DNA of 64,000 nt, from the NCBI RefSeq assembly GCF_000621445.1, contig NZ_JHYI01000022.1:1-64000 (forward strand), given 5' to 3'. Origin of the DNA: Alkalihalobacillus bogoriensis ATCC BAA-922 (lineage in GTDB: Bacteria; Bacillota; Bacilli; Bacillales; Bacillaceae_F). The notes below the pieces were generated by a model that was not told the origin of the DNA, made no database searches, and worked only from the letters and a program-made list of their open reading frames with translations. Of the stretch, positions 7,981-16,615 are shown in pieces (position 1 is the first letter of the stretch; every line of letters begins with the position of its first letter). The position numbers and the translations under genes are program-made.

Positions 7981-8958
7981 ATGAAAGTCATGCCATTAGA
8001 AAAAAGAATGATTACAACATCGAGGCTTGTATATGGGTGCATGGGATTAGGTGGCGATTGGAATGAAGCACCGATAACAGAAGAAAATATTAGACAAGCG
8101 GAAGAAGCGATAGATGCCGCATTGTCTATTGGGATTACGATGTTTGATCATGCAGATATCTATAAACGTGGGAAATCTGAGCAAGTTTTCGGTGAAGTAT
8201 TAAAGAGGCGGCCACAATTAAGAGAAAAAATTGTGATTCAAAGCAAATGTGGGATTCGGTTTCCAGAAGGAGAAATTCCGCAGCGTTATGATTTTTCAAA
8301 AGACCATATTGTAAATTCAGTCGATGGGATTTTACATAGGTTAGGCATAGAACAGCTTGATATATTGTTATTACATAGACCTGATCCACTAATGGAACCA
8401 GACGATGTCGCTAAAGCGTTCGAACAGTTGAAAAAAGGAGGGAAAGTGAAGCATTTCGGTGTGTCGAATATGAATGCAGCGCAAATGAGAATGATTCAAG
8501 CATATGTAGAAGAGCCACTCGTTGTGAATCAATTAGAACTGAGTTTAAAACGGATTGACTTCCTTGAAGAAGGTGTCTTAGTTAATCAAAAAGCAGCTGC
8601 AAATGTTCATTTTGGGGACGGGATTATTGAGCATTGTCAATTGGAAACGATTCAAATCCAAGCATGGGCGCCGTTAGCGAATGGCATATATTCTGGTAGG
8701 GAAATGGAGCTACAAACTGAGACGGATAAACGGACAAAAGCTTTAGTAACAAAACTAGCAAGAGAGAAAAATACAACACCGGAAGCGATTGTACTTGGCT
8801 GGTTAATGCGTCATCCTGCCAAAATCCAACCTGTGATTGGAACGAGTCACCCTGAACGAATTCGAAAATGTAAAGAGGCTATTCAAATGGCAGAAACGAT
8901 GACAAGAGAAGAGTGGTATATGTTATACGAAACTTCAAGAGGAATGAGAATGCCATAG
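7981..8958 (+). CDS. aldo/keto reductase
   Basis: A 325-residue protein. The ATG at 7981 has GAAAGGA at proper distance; the ATG at 7972 is too close to it. The AKR barrel is recognisable: LVYGCMGLGGDW at the start, FDHADIYKRGKSEQVFGEVL (catalytic Asp and Tyr), IVIQSKCG (Lys), DILLLHRPDPLMEP (His), GVSN, and near the C-terminus VIGTSHPERI for NADPH binding. It resembles E. coli YdhF-type oxidoreductases. Substrate unknown. It probably follows the MocR gene in the same transcript (46-base gap, no terminator). Confidence 0.87.
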   Translation: MKVMPLEKRMITTSRLVYGCMGLGGDWNEAPITEENIRQAEEAIDAALSIGITMFDHADIYKRGKSEQVFGEVLKRRPQLREKIVIQSKCGIRFPEGEIPQRYDFSKDHIVNSVDGILHRLGIEQLDILLLHRPDPLMEPDDVAKAFEQLKKGGKVKHFGVSNMNAAQMRMIQAYVEEPLVVNQLELSLKRIDFLEEGVLVNQKAAANVHFGDGIIEHCQLETIQIQAWAPLANGIYSGREMELQTETDKRTKALVTKLAREKNTTPEAIVLGWLMRHPAKIQPVIGTSHPERIRKCKEAIQMAETMTREEWYMLYETSRGMRMP

Positions 8959-8980
8959 GAAAATAGAAAAACAGTGTAGC

Positions 8981-9020
8981 GAGGAAAGCCTAGGGTAGAT
9001 AATCCTGTTTGGCTTTCCTC
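8981..9020. terminator. hairpin between convergent genes
   Basis: Perfect 10-bp stem GAGGAAAGCC/GGCTTTCCTC (8981-8990 with 9011-9020) with a 20-base loop, between the aldo/keto reductase and paaK, which converge here. T-runs are weak on both sides. Confidence 0.6.
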
Positions 9021-9032
9021 ATTTGCTATTCA

Positions 9033-10367
9033 CTACTTTTTGGAAACAAATTCTTTTCGTTTATCAATAATTCGAACCGCTTTTCCTTCAGAACGTGGAA
9101 TCGTCTTTGGTGGTTGGATGTGAATATCCATCGAAACGAGACAATTTGCCTTCATAGAATGATTGATTTTCTTTTGTAATAAAAGAACTTGTTCATGTTG
9201 TAAATCAAAATTAGGAAGCAGTGTATAAAACTCTTGGGTCATTTCGCAGTGGAGTTCAACACTGTCTAATGGTCCTTTCTTTACGAGGTGGATTTGGTAA
9301 TGGGGGACGAGCTCATTAAGCTGTAGAAGATACCTTTCAATTTCAGAAGGAAAAATATTAACGCCACGAATAATGAGCATATCGTCAATTCGCCCTTTTA
9401 CTCTCGACATTCTTGTTGTTGTTCTTCCACAAACGCATTTTTCTCGTGTGATAGAAGCAATATCACCTGTACGGTAGCGTATAATGGGGAGAGCTTCCTT
9501 TGTTAAACTTGTAAAAACAAGCTCCCCATCTTCTCCGTCAGGAACAGGTTGAAGTGTGTCAGGGTTAATCACTTCAACAAAAAAATGATCGTCAGCAATA
9601 TGTAGACCATTTTGTGCTTCATGGCATTCGATCGAAACGCCAGGCCCGATGACTTCGCTTAAACCATAAATATCAACGGCTTTAATTCCAAGTTTTTCTT
9701 CAATCGTTTGTCTTAATTCCTCTGACCAAGGCTCTGCCCCAAATATGCCGTATTGGAGACTACAGTCTTGTGGATTAAGACCAAGCTCCTCCATTTTTTC
9801 GGCGATATTTAGTACGTATGATGGAGTACCGCCAATAATTTTTGGTTGGAAGTCTTGAATGAGTGTAATTTGTCTATCAGTATTTCCCCCAGAAACAGGA
9901 ACTGTAACACAACCTAGCAATTCAGCCCCGTAGTGAAGTCCTAGTCCACCTGTAAATAAACCATATCCATATGCGTTATGGAAGATGTCTCCCTTTTGTC
10001 CGCCGGCGGCTACGATTGCTCGAGCGACAATTTCTGACCAATTAGAAATATCATTTTTTGTATATCCTACAATCGTTGGTTTTCCACTTGTACCTGAGGA
10101 ACCATGAATTCTGACAAGTTCTTCGTTTGGTACCGCGAATAACCCAAAAGGATATTGGTCACGTAAGTCTTGTTTTTTTGTAAAAGGCAATCGGCGAATG
10201 TCTTCTAAATTTTGAATGTCATCAGGTGAAATATTCTGCTTTATTAATTCTTGACGGTAAAAAGGAACATTCGTAAACACATGCTGAACCGTCTTTTGTA
10301 AGCGCTTTAATTGCAGAGCTTGAATTTCTTCTTGGTGAAGTGATTCAATCTCACTATAAAAGGTCAT
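9033..10367 (-). CDS. paaK: phenylacetate-CoA ligase
   Basis: A 444-residue protein of usual PaaK length. The ATG has GGAGGGG six bases upstream. It activates phenylacetate with ATP and CoA to phenylacetyl-CoA, the entry step of the paa pathway. The adenylate-forming P-loop SSGTSGK is at residues 90-96. YGLSEVIGPG, the RYRTGD motif and RIDDMLIIRGVNIFPSEIE of the C-terminal subdomain are all present. It is transcribed away from the transporter operon, from a promoter region of about 400 bases shared with it. Confidence 0.95.
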   Translation of the reverse strand: MTFYSEIESLHQEEIQALQLKRLQKTVQHVFTNVPFYRQELIKQNISPDDIQNLEDIRRLPFTKKQDLRDQYPFGLFAVPNEELVRIHGSSGTSGKPTIVGYTKNDISNWSEIVARAIVAAGGQKGDIFHNAYGYGLFTGGLGLHYGAELLGCVTVPVSGGNTDRQITLIQDFQPKIIGGTPSYVLNIAEKMEELGLNPQDCSLQYGIFGAEPWSEELRQTIEEKLGIKAVDIYGLSEVIGPGVSIECHEAQNGLHIADDHFFVEVINPDTLQPVPDGEDGELVFTSLTKEALPIIRYRTGDIASITREKCVCGRTTTRMSRVKGRIDDMLIIRGVNIFPSEIERYLLQLNELVPHYQIHLVKKGPLDSVELHCEMTQEFYTLLPNFDLQHEQVLLLQKKINHSMKANCLVSMDIHIQPPKTIPRSEGKAVRIIDKRKEFVSKK

Positions 10368-10449
10368 AGTTTCCCCTCCAAAAAAAGAATGAGTTTAAAT
10401 ATTAGATAACGAATTTCAAACGAATTTTAAAAACACTGTTATAAAGAGA

Positions 10450-10505
10450 AGGTTATAACGATCTTTTTTTCTTGTCAATATATATTCTGAAAATTCGTTC
10501 GAATT
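10450..10505 (-). promoter_or_regulatory. candidate paaK promoter with inverted repeat
   Basis: On the minus strand TTGACA (10473-10478) and TAACCT (10450-10455) are 17 bases apart. A perfect palindrome AATTCG-TT-CGAATT lies just upstream at 10492-10505. The word ACGAATTT recurs at 10409-10416 and 10420-10427, between the promoter and the gene, and in inverse as part of the palindrome. Confidence 0.45.
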
Positions 10506-10655
10506 ATCTCTCATAGTAATGTTTGAAACAATGGAAATAATGAAATGTTGAAAAAATTGAAAGCAGAAGTATGACTTAAGTTTAGGGAGAGATAAAAAAA
10601 CAAGAATTTTGCTATGAGTTTTATCACATATAAGATTGAATTTTCAAAATATTTA

Positions 10656-10684
10656 TTGACTTCTTAAAATGGAAGCGATAACAT
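10656..10684 (+). promoter_or_regulatory. candidate promoter of the ABC transporter operon
   Basis: TTGACT (10656-10661) and TAACAT (10679-10684) with a 17-base spacer match a housekeeping promoter. The ACGTT-N5-AACGT palindrome lies 18-32 bases beyond the -10 box. The start codon of the first permease follows about 80 bases further. Confidence 0.5.
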
Positions 10685-10701
10685 TTTGTTTGGGTGTTAA
10701 C

Positions 10702-10716
10702 ACGTTTTTAAAACGT
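10702..10716. promoter_or_regulatory. palindrome ACGTTTTTAAAACGT, candidate paa operator 1
   Basis: A 15-base perfect inverted repeat (7-1-7) of form ACGTT-N5-AACGT upstream of the transporter operon. The same form stands directly after the -10 box of the paaA promoter (15554-15568). Two sites of this kind in front of the two main operons of one pathway point to a common regulator. Confidence 0.55.
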
Positions 10717-10764
10717 TATTATTGAATTTTGTTATTTAAACTCTAGTAAAGAGGTGGTTGCCGG

Positions 10765-11643
10765 GTGGGAGACTTTTTGCAGTTTACATTTACAGGACTA
10801 ACGATTGGGAGTATTTACGCTATCGTTGCTTTAGGATTTGTCACGATTTACAGTGTGACCAAAGTTATTAATCTAGCACAAGGTGAGTTTGTTATGTTAG
10901 GTGGATTAATCATGTTTTCGTTGATTTCTAGTGGGTTGGCGTATTGGTTAGCTTTTGTCGTGACTATTTGTATTGTAATGGTCATAGGTTGGACAATGGA
11001 ATTTACAATGATTCGAAGGGCGAAAGGGGCAGACCCTATAAGTTTAATTATTCTTACAATCGGTGCTGCCATATTCATCCGTGGAATATCAAGTATGATT
11101 TGGGGAAAAGACCAAGTCCGAGTCGCACCTTTTACTGAAAATACTCCGATTGGTTTTGCTGGTGCAACGATAACACCTCAAAGCATTTGGGTTATTGTTA
11201 TTATGCTGTTTGTTGTGATTTCTTTATATGTTTTAATCGACAGAACATTAGTAGGAAAAGCATTTCAAGCGTGTTCTGTAAATCCTCTAGCAGCTAGGCT
11301 GATGGGGATAAGTCCAAAGAGAATGAGTTCTTTAGCGTTTACGCTAAGTGCTGCATTAGGTGCACTTGCAGGATTAGCCATAGCACCCATTATGTTTCCT
11401 GCTTATGATATGGGGATTATGTTGGGAGTGAAAGGTTTTTCTGCAGCAATTGTCGGTGGCTTAGGAAGTGCTCCAGGAGCTGTTATTGGTGGATTGATTA
11501 TCGGTTTATTAGAAGCTTTTAGTGCAGGTTATATAAGTTCAGGTTTAAAAGATGCGATTGCGTTTTCAGTTATTTTAGCACTTTTATTGATTCGCCCAAG
11601 CGGCATTTTAGGAGAAAAGAATGTTGGGAAAGGAGGTCTTTGA
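10765..11643 (+). CDS. branched-chain amino-acid-type ABC transporter, permease 1 (LivH-like)
   Basis: A 292-residue membrane protein with a GTG start after GAGGTGG. It matches LivH-type permeases: GLTIGSIYAIVALGFVTIYS near the start, then INLAQGEFVMLGG, and the inner-membrane coupling region NPLAARLMGI with GLGSAPGAVIGGLIIGLLEAF near the C-terminus. About eight hydrophobic segments. First gene of a five-gene operon (two permeases, two ATPases, binding lipoprotein). Next to paaK and with a palindrome shared with paaA, it is most likely used to import phenylacetate or a related aromatic acid; the family's classical substrates are leucine, isoleucine and valine. Confidence 0.9.
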   Translation: MGDFLQFTFTGLTIGSIYAIVALGFVTIYSVTKVINLAQGEFVMLGGLIMFSLISSGLAYWLAFVVTICIVMVIGWTMEFTMIRRAKGADPISLIILTIGAAIFIRGISSMIWGKDQVRVAPFTENTPIGFAGATITPQSIWVIVIMLFVVISLYVLIDRTLVGKAFQACSVNPLAARLMGISPKRMSSLAFTLSAALGALAGLAIAPIMFPAYDMGIMLGVKGFSAAIVGGLGSAPGAVIGGLIIGLLEAFSAGYISSGLKDAIAFSVILALLLIRPSGILGEKNVGKGGL

Positions 11644-12665
11644 TGAAACTGTTAGGAGTACAACAAACGAACTGGATCGGAGTTAGTATTTTTGCTGTTC
11701 TTATTCTTCTTTTCCCCCTACTCGTATCGAAATCCTATTACATAACTCAAGCGACGTTTGCAGGGATTTATGTCATTGTTGCTGTCGGATTAGGTTTATT
11801 AATGGGGTATGCAGGACAAATATCGTTAGGGCAAGCCGCGTTTTATGGAATTGGAGCTTACACAACAGCGGTATTAACAACATCAATGGGGGTTAATCCG
11901 TGGATAAGTTTATTTTTTTCCATTCTTGTTCCCTCTTTGCTCGCTCTTATTATGGGATACACGATGTCTAGATTAAATGGCTATTACTTGGCCATGGCTA
12001 CATTAGCTCTCGGGATAATTGTTTATTCAGTTTTGGTGGAATGGAGAGAGGTTACGAAAGGAGCGACAGGATTATTTGGTATTCCGCCAATCCATATATT
12101 TGGTTTCCAACTTACGCAAGGACCTTCCTATTTTTATTTTGTTTGGTTGTTTGCTTTACTCGTGATCGTGATTTCTTTAAATATTGTTCATTCTAGAGTA
12201 GGTAGAGCGCTTCGTTCGATTCATGATAGTGAGATTGCTTCTAGTTCTATGGGAGTTAATACTGGGCGATATAAAATGCAAATTTTCATCGTTAGTGCTG
12301 CTTTTGCAGGATTAGCCGGATGGTTATTTGCACATATGTCTTATAGTATTACCCCAAGCTCGTTTTCAATGGATGCGTCAATTATCTTTTTAACGATGGT
12401 TGTACTTGGTGGGAGTGGAACGGTTTGGGGAGCGGTTATTGGTGTAATACTCATTCGTTTAATAAGTATTGGTGTTCATTCTTTAGGAACGTATTTTTCG
12501 TTCATAACTAGTGATTCTGAACATGTCATTTATGGATTAATATTAATGCTTGTCATTATTTTTATGCCAAAAGGGCTATTTCCACCATTTGTCCATTTGT
12601 TTGAGAGGTGGGTGAAAAATAAAACACTGGAAGAAGGCTCCAAACAAGAGAATCTAACAAAATAA
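11643..12665 (+). CDS. branched-chain amino-acid-type ABC transporter, permease 2 (LivM-like)
   Basis: A 340-residue membrane protein. The ATG at 11643 overlaps the previous TGA by one base and has AAAGGAGG five bases upstream; a TTG at 11640 is too near that site. LivM features are clear: YAGQISLGQAAFYGIGAYT near residue 55, RVGRALRSIHDSEIASSSMGVN as the coupling loop, and LGGSGTVWGAVIGV towards the end. It pairs with the LivH-like permease to form the channel of the importer. Confidence 0.9.
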   Translation: MKLLGVQQTNWIGVSIFAVLILLFPLLVSKSYYITQATFAGIYVIVAVGLGLLMGYAGQISLGQAAFYGIGAYTTAVLTTSMGVNPWISLFFSILVPSLLALIMGYTMSRLNGYYLAMATLALGIIVYSVLVEWREVTKGATGLFGIPPIHIFGFQLTQGPSYFYFVWLFALLVIVISLNIVHSRVGRALRSIHDSEIASSSMGVNTGRYKMQIFIVSAAFAGLAGWLFAHMSYSITPSSFSMDASIIFLTMVVLGGSGTVWGAVIGVILIRLISIGVHSLGTYFSFITSDSEHVIYGLILMLVIIFMPKGLFPPFVHLFERWVKNKTLEEGSKQENLTK

Positions 12666-12679
12666 TTGGAAGGTGATGC

Positions 12680-13459
12680 ATGTTGCTGGATGTTAAAAAT
12701 GTTACAAAAACATTTGGTGGGGTAGTCGCAAATAAAGAAGTATCTTTTTCTTTACAAGAAGGGCAAATTGTCGGCTTGATCGGTCCAAATGGAGCGGGAA
12801 AAAGCACGATGTTTAACATGATTTCTTCTGTTTTTTCACCTTCAAGTGGCGAAATTATCTTTCGAGGGACACGTATTGATTTTTTGCCAGCGTTTCAAGT
12901 CGCACCACTAGGAATTTCACGGACGTTTCAAAATCTACAAGTGTTTAAAAATATGTCTGTCATTGAAAACGTAATGGTAGGACATCATATTCAAACAAAA
13001 ACAGGAATAGTTAAAGCGGCATTGTTATGGCCAAGTGCTAAAAAAGAAGAAAAAAAAATATATGAGAAGGCAATGCAATGCTTGCGATTCGTTGGTTTAG
13101 AATGCGAAGTAGATTCTAAGGCAGGGAGTTTATCGTTAGGGAAGCTAAGGTTACTAGAATTAGCAAGAGCCTTAGCGACAGAACCAAAGTTATTATTACT
13201 TGATGAGATTGCAGCAGGACTGAATCATAAAGAAACAATGGAAATGAGTAACATCATACAACAAGTCAATGAAAATGGGATTTCAGTATGTGTGGTTGAG
13301 CATGATATGGATCTTGTAATGAGTATTTGTGACCACATTGTTGTACTCGATCAAGGAATGAAAATAGCGGAAGGTACTCCGAAGGAAATTCAAAGTAACG
13401 AAGAAGTAATTGCTGCTTATTTAGGTGCTGATATGGATGAGAAAGAGGAGGGCGTGTGA
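12680..13459 (+). CDS. ABC transporter ATP-binding protein (LivG-like)
   Basis: A 259-residue ATPase. Walker A GPNGAGKST at residues 35-43; Walker B LLLLDEIAAGL near 172; the signature reads LSLGKLRLLELARAL, in place of the usual LSGGQ, as is common for LivG. The segment GISRTFQNLQVF is a LivG hallmark. The helical insert is present around residues 90-130, consistent with LivG rather than LivF. It drives transport together with the following LivF-like ATPase. Confidence 0.92.
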   Translation: MLLDVKNVTKTFGGVVANKEVSFSLQEGQIVGLIGPNGAGKSTMFNMISSVFSPSSGEIIFRGTRIDFLPAFQVAPLGISRTFQNLQVFKNMSVIENVMVGHHIQTKTGIVKAALLWPSAKKEEKKIYEKAMQCLRFVGLECEVDSKAGSLSLGKLRLLELARALATEPKLLLLDEIAAGLNHKETMEMSNIIQQVNENGISVCVVEHDMDLVMSICDHIVVLDQGMKIAEGTPKEIQSNEEVIAAYLGADMDEKEEGV

Positions 13460-14199
13460 TGGAAGATGAAGTCGTTCTTGAAGTCCAACATTTATGTGTA
13501 AGTTACGGACCTATCCAAGCGTTACGTAATGTTAGTTTTCATGTGAATAAGGGGGAGATTGTAGCTCTTCTAGGAGCAAATGGTGCTGGAAAAACGACAT
13601 TGTTGAAAGCGATTTCAGGTCTATTGAAACCAACTGACGGCAAAGTGTTGTATAAACAAGAGGATATAACTGGAGTAGAGGCAGAGAAGATTGTTACAAA
13701 ACATATCGTGCATGTTCCCGAACATCGGCAAATTTTTTCAACGTTATCAGTTCGCGACAATTTATATTTGGGGGCATATCACCATTTTAGAAAAACAAAA
13801 AAACAACGAATTGAAGACAAGTTAAAAACAATATACCGGTTGTTTCCTATTTTAGAAGAACGAAAACATCAACTAGGTGGTACATTGTCAGGGGGACAGC
13901 AACAAATGTTAGCGATTGCTAGAGGCGTTATGGCTGAACCTGACATTCTACTACTTGATGAACCAACTCTTGGTCTAGCACCTATCGTAGCAAAAGAAGT
14001 ATTAGAACTTGTGCTAGAGTTGCGAACAGAATTTGGTACAACGGTTTTATTAATTGAACAAAATGTTGTGTCGTCTTTACAAATAGCAAACCGAGGCTAT
14101 GTTATTTCACATGGAGAAATCGTGAAAACTGGAAGTGCAGTAGATTTATTACATGATAAAGAAATAAAAGAAGCGTATTTAGGTCATTCAGTATCATAA
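13459..14199 (+). CDS. ABC transporter ATP-binding protein (LivF-like)
   Basis: A 246-residue ATPase. The ATG at 13459 overlaps the preceding TGA by one base and has GAGGAGGG six bases upstream; the in-frame GTG at 13456 is less well spaced. Walker A GANGAGKTT is at residues 39-47, signature LSGGQQQMLAIARG near 138, Walker B LLLDEPTLGLAP near 162. HVPEHRQIFSTLSVRDNL is the LivF-type Q-loop region. Second ATPase of the importer. Confidence 0.92.
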   Translation: MEDEVVLEVQHLCVSYGPIQALRNVSFHVNKGEIVALLGANGAGKTTLLKAISGLLKPTDGKVLYKQEDITGVEAEKIVTKHIVHVPEHRQIFSTLSVRDNLYLGAYHHFRKTKKQRIEDKLKTIYRLFPILEERKHQLGGTLSGGQQQMLAIARGVMAEPDILLLDEPTLGLAPIVAKEVLELVLELRTEFGTTVLLIEQNVVSSLQIANRGYVISHGEIVKTGSAVDLLHDKEIKEAYLGHSVS

Positions 14200-14214
14200 A
14201 AAGGGGGTAATAAA

Positions 14215-15387
14215 ATGAAAACAAATATAGTTTCAATTGCTTTGATAATGGTTGTTCTTCTTGTTGCGGCGTGTAGTGGAGAAAGTACAAGTAGTAATGA
14301 AGAGTTGACAGAATATAAAATTGGAGCCATTTATTCAAAAACAGGACCAAATAGTCCATTAGGGGAGCCAGAGTGGAATGCAACGGAACTTTTGGTAGAA
14401 AAGATTAATGCGGATGGTGGAATAAATGGTATACCGTTACGTGTCATTCTAGCAGATGATGAGTCAACGCAAGAAAAGGCAACTCAAGAAATGAATCGTC
14501 TAGTTAATGATGAAAAAGTATTAGCTGTGCTAGGGTCTTCCGGAAGTGGCGAAAGTATGGCGATGAAAGGAATTGCTACTCAACAAGAAGTACCGATGAT
14601 TTCCGCTGGGGCTAGTATGCATATTGTAGAACCTGCAGAAGAAGCATACTGGGTGTTTAAAACACCTCATTCAGATGTTCATGCCGTTCAACGCATTTAT
14701 ATGTATTTAAATGAAGAGGGAATTCGTTCGGTAGGATTATTAACGGACTCTAATGCCTTTGGAACAAGTGGTCTAGAACAATTAGACAGCTTAGCTGACG
14801 AATACGGTATTAACATTGTTGCAAAAGAAAGTTATAACACACAAGATCCTGATATGAGTGCTCAAGTGACTAGAATTAACAGTGCAAATGCCGAAGCCAT
14901 AATTGTGTGGGGGACAAATCCTGGCCCTGCTGTTATTGCATCAAATATACGAGATTTAGGGATTGATTTACCAATGGTTTCTAGTCATGGAATTGCAAAT
15001 CAAACATTTATCAATTTAGCTGAAGATGGCGCAGAAGGTGTCGTTATCCCGACAGGAAAGCTATTATTTCCAAGTCAAATCCCTAGTGATGACATTCAGT
15101 ATGATGTGATTTCATCGTTTTATGAAGAATATAAAGAAAAATACAATAGTGAACCAACTAATTTTGGCTCCTATGGTTATGACAATGTAATGCTCATTGT
15201 GGAAGCGCTACAGGCAGGAGCAACAGACCGAGAGTCGATTCGAAATTATCTTGAAACGGAGATAACAGATTGGGTAGGCACAACAGGAGTATTTACTTTT
15301 TCAACAGAAGACCATAACGGACTTGAACCTGACAGTATGGTTATAGCAACTGTTAAAGATGGAGAATGGACATTACTTGAGCGGTAA
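14215..15387 (+). CDS. ABC transporter substrate-binding lipoprotein (LivJ/LivK type)
   Basis: A 390-residue lipoprotein with AAAGGGGG upstream. Signal peptide with lipobox VAAC, Cys at residue 20. The two-lobed periplasmic-binding fold of the Leu/Ile/Val family is evident from YKIGAIYSKTGPNSPLG, INADGGINGIPLRVILADDEST, AVLGSSGSGESMA and the hinge-region segment GSYGYDNVMLIVEAL. It captures the substrate outside the cell and delivers it to the two permeases. Several binding proteins of this family bind aromatic acids; here phenylacetate is inferred from context only. Confidence 0.9.
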   Translation: MKTNIVSIALIMVVLLVAACSGESTSSNEELTEYKIGAIYSKTGPNSPLGEPEWNATELLVEKINADGGINGIPLRVILADDESTQEKATQEMNRLVNDEKVLAVLGSSGSGESMAMKGIATQQEVPMISAGASMHIVEPAEEAYWVFKTPHSDVHAVQRIYMYLNEEGIRSVGLLTDSNAFGTSGLEQLDSLADEYGINIVAKESYNTQDPDMSAQVTRINSANAEAIIVWGTNPGPAVIASNIRDLGIDLPMVSSHGIANQTFINLAEDGAEGVVIPTGKLLFPSQIPSDDIQYDVISSFYEEYKEKYNSEPTNFGSYGYDNVMLIVEALQAGATDRESIRNYLETEITDWVGTTGVFTFSTEDHNGLEPDSMVIATVKDGEWTLLER

Positions 15388-15395
15388 ATGAAAAA

Positions 15396-15427
15396 ACATG
15401 CTGTTAGCAATTAACGGCATGTTTTCT
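15396..15427 (+). terminator. terminator after the transporter operon
   Basis: An 11-bp stem (15396-15406 with 15412-15422, one G-U pair) with loop GCAAT, followed by TTTCTT. It separates the transporter operon from the paaA promoter. Confidence 0.78.
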
Positions 15428-15523
15428 TATGGGACAAAAGAAAAACGTTTGTTTAAAAAAAGGAATAAAAAGGAGGTAGAAAAGGGAAAACAGCAACCAA
15501 TTTGCCGGATTTTAGAAAATCTC

Positions 15524-15552
15524 TTGATTTTTATATAACATTAAAATATAAT
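15524..15552 (+). promoter_or_regulatory. paaA operon promoter
   Basis: TTGATT (15524-15529), a 17-base spacer and a perfect TATAAT (15547-15552), about 42 bases before the paaA start codon. The candidate operator at 15554-15568 covers the expected transcription start, an arrangement that suits repression. Confidence 0.75.
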
Positions 15553-15553
15553 T

Positions 15554-15568
15554 ACGTTAAATAAACGT
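15554..15568. promoter_or_regulatory. palindrome ACGTTAAATAAACGT, candidate paa operator 2
   Basis: Arms ACGTT and AACGT around five A/T bases, the same form as the site at 10702-10716. It begins two bases after the -10 box. A repressor bound here would block initiation. The PaaX-type regulator encoded at 24884 is the only candidate in the island, but this pairing is inference. Confidence 0.6.
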
Positions 15569-15594
15569 TATATAGTGTAAAGGGAGGAAAAGAT

Positions 15595-16563
15595 ATGTCG
15601 GTTGATATGAAATACGACGACCCGATTCAACAAAAGAAATATGAAGACTTTCTTTCGCACATTGAGTCAGGCGGCAAAATCGAAGCTGATGATTGGATGC
15701 CTGATGATTATCGAAATACATTAATTAAATTGATTTCGATGCATGCGATTAGCGAAATAATGGGAGCGCTTCCAGAGAAAGAGTGGACACCGAAAGCCCC
15801 ATCATTAAAACGAAAACTAGGCATCATGGCAAAAGTACAAGATGAAATGGGTCATGGTCAACTATTATTACGAGTGGCAGAAGATTTAATGAAGCCAATC
15901 GGGAAAAATCGTGAAGATATTATGAGAGATTTATTCAGTGGTGATTTAAAGTTTCATAATGTGTTTCATATGAAAACTAAAACATGGGCTGATGCCGGGT
16001 TGGTCGGCTGGTTAGTCGATGGAGCAGCAATTATTACACAAACAAATATGCTTGATGCTTCTTATGCACCATATGCTCGAGCATTAAAGCGGATTGCCGC
16101 AGAAGAAGTCTTTCATGCTCAGCATGGAGAAGCAATTATTATGGCGCTTTCAGAAGGAACAGAACAGCAAAAGGAAATGGTTCAAGAAGCTCTTACGCGT
16201 TGGTGGCCTGCCTTATTAATGTTTTTTGGACCACCTTCTGCAAAAACAACAGGGACTTCGAAACAAGATACAACGATAAAATATAAAATTCGTAAAAACA
16301 CGAATGAAGAACTACGACAATATTTTTTTACAAAATATATCCCACGCGTTCTTTCGCTTGGATTAACGATTCCTGATGAGACGATATCTTATAATGAAGC
16401 AACAGGTGAATGGACATATCAACAACCGGATTGGTCAGAATTCAAACAAATTATTTCAAACAATGGACCAATGTCAAAAGAGCGTTTGCGATTACGCAAA
16501 CTCTCCTATGACAATAACGAGTGGGTACGTGAAGCATTAGGAGCTACAGCGGTTCCACAATAA
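15595..16563 (+). CDS. paaA: phenylacetyl-CoA 1,2-epoxidase subunit PaaA
   Basis: A 322-residue protein, usual PaaA length, with GGGAGGAAAAG upstream. It is the catalytic di-iron subunit that epoxidises the ring of phenylacetyl-CoA with O2. The ferritin-like fold shows the two iron-binding motifs: E84-x-x-H87 in QDEMGHGQ and E171-x-x-H174 in AAEEVFHAQHGE. WWPALLMFFGPP and the RKNTNEELRQYF region are typical of PaaA. It opens the catabolic operon; paaB, paaC and paaD follow. Confidence 0.96.
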   Translation: MSVDMKYDDPIQQKKYEDFLSHIESGGKIEADDWMPDDYRNTLIKLISMHAISEIMGALPEKEWTPKAPSLKRKLGIMAKVQDEMGHGQLLLRVAEDLMKPIGKNREDIMRDLFSGDLKFHNVFHMKTKTWADAGLVGWLVDGAAIITQTNMLDASYAPYARALKRIAAEEVFHAQHGEAIIMALSEGTEQQKEMVQEALTRWWPALLMFFGPPSAKTTGTSKQDTTIKYKIRKNTNEELRQYFFTKYIPRVLSLGLTIPDETISYNEATGEWTYQQPDWSEFKQIISNNGPMSKERLRLRKLSYDNNEWVREALGATAVPQ

Positions 16564-16615
16564 AGTTAATGTTCCTAGTATATGTAAAGAAGAGAAAAAT
16601 AGGGGGGAGAACACA

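Noticed and set aside
10581-10764. Sigma-54 promoter for the aromatic transporter operon
   Set aside because: No GG-N10-GC core was found; a sigma-A type TTGACT-N17-TAACAT fits better.
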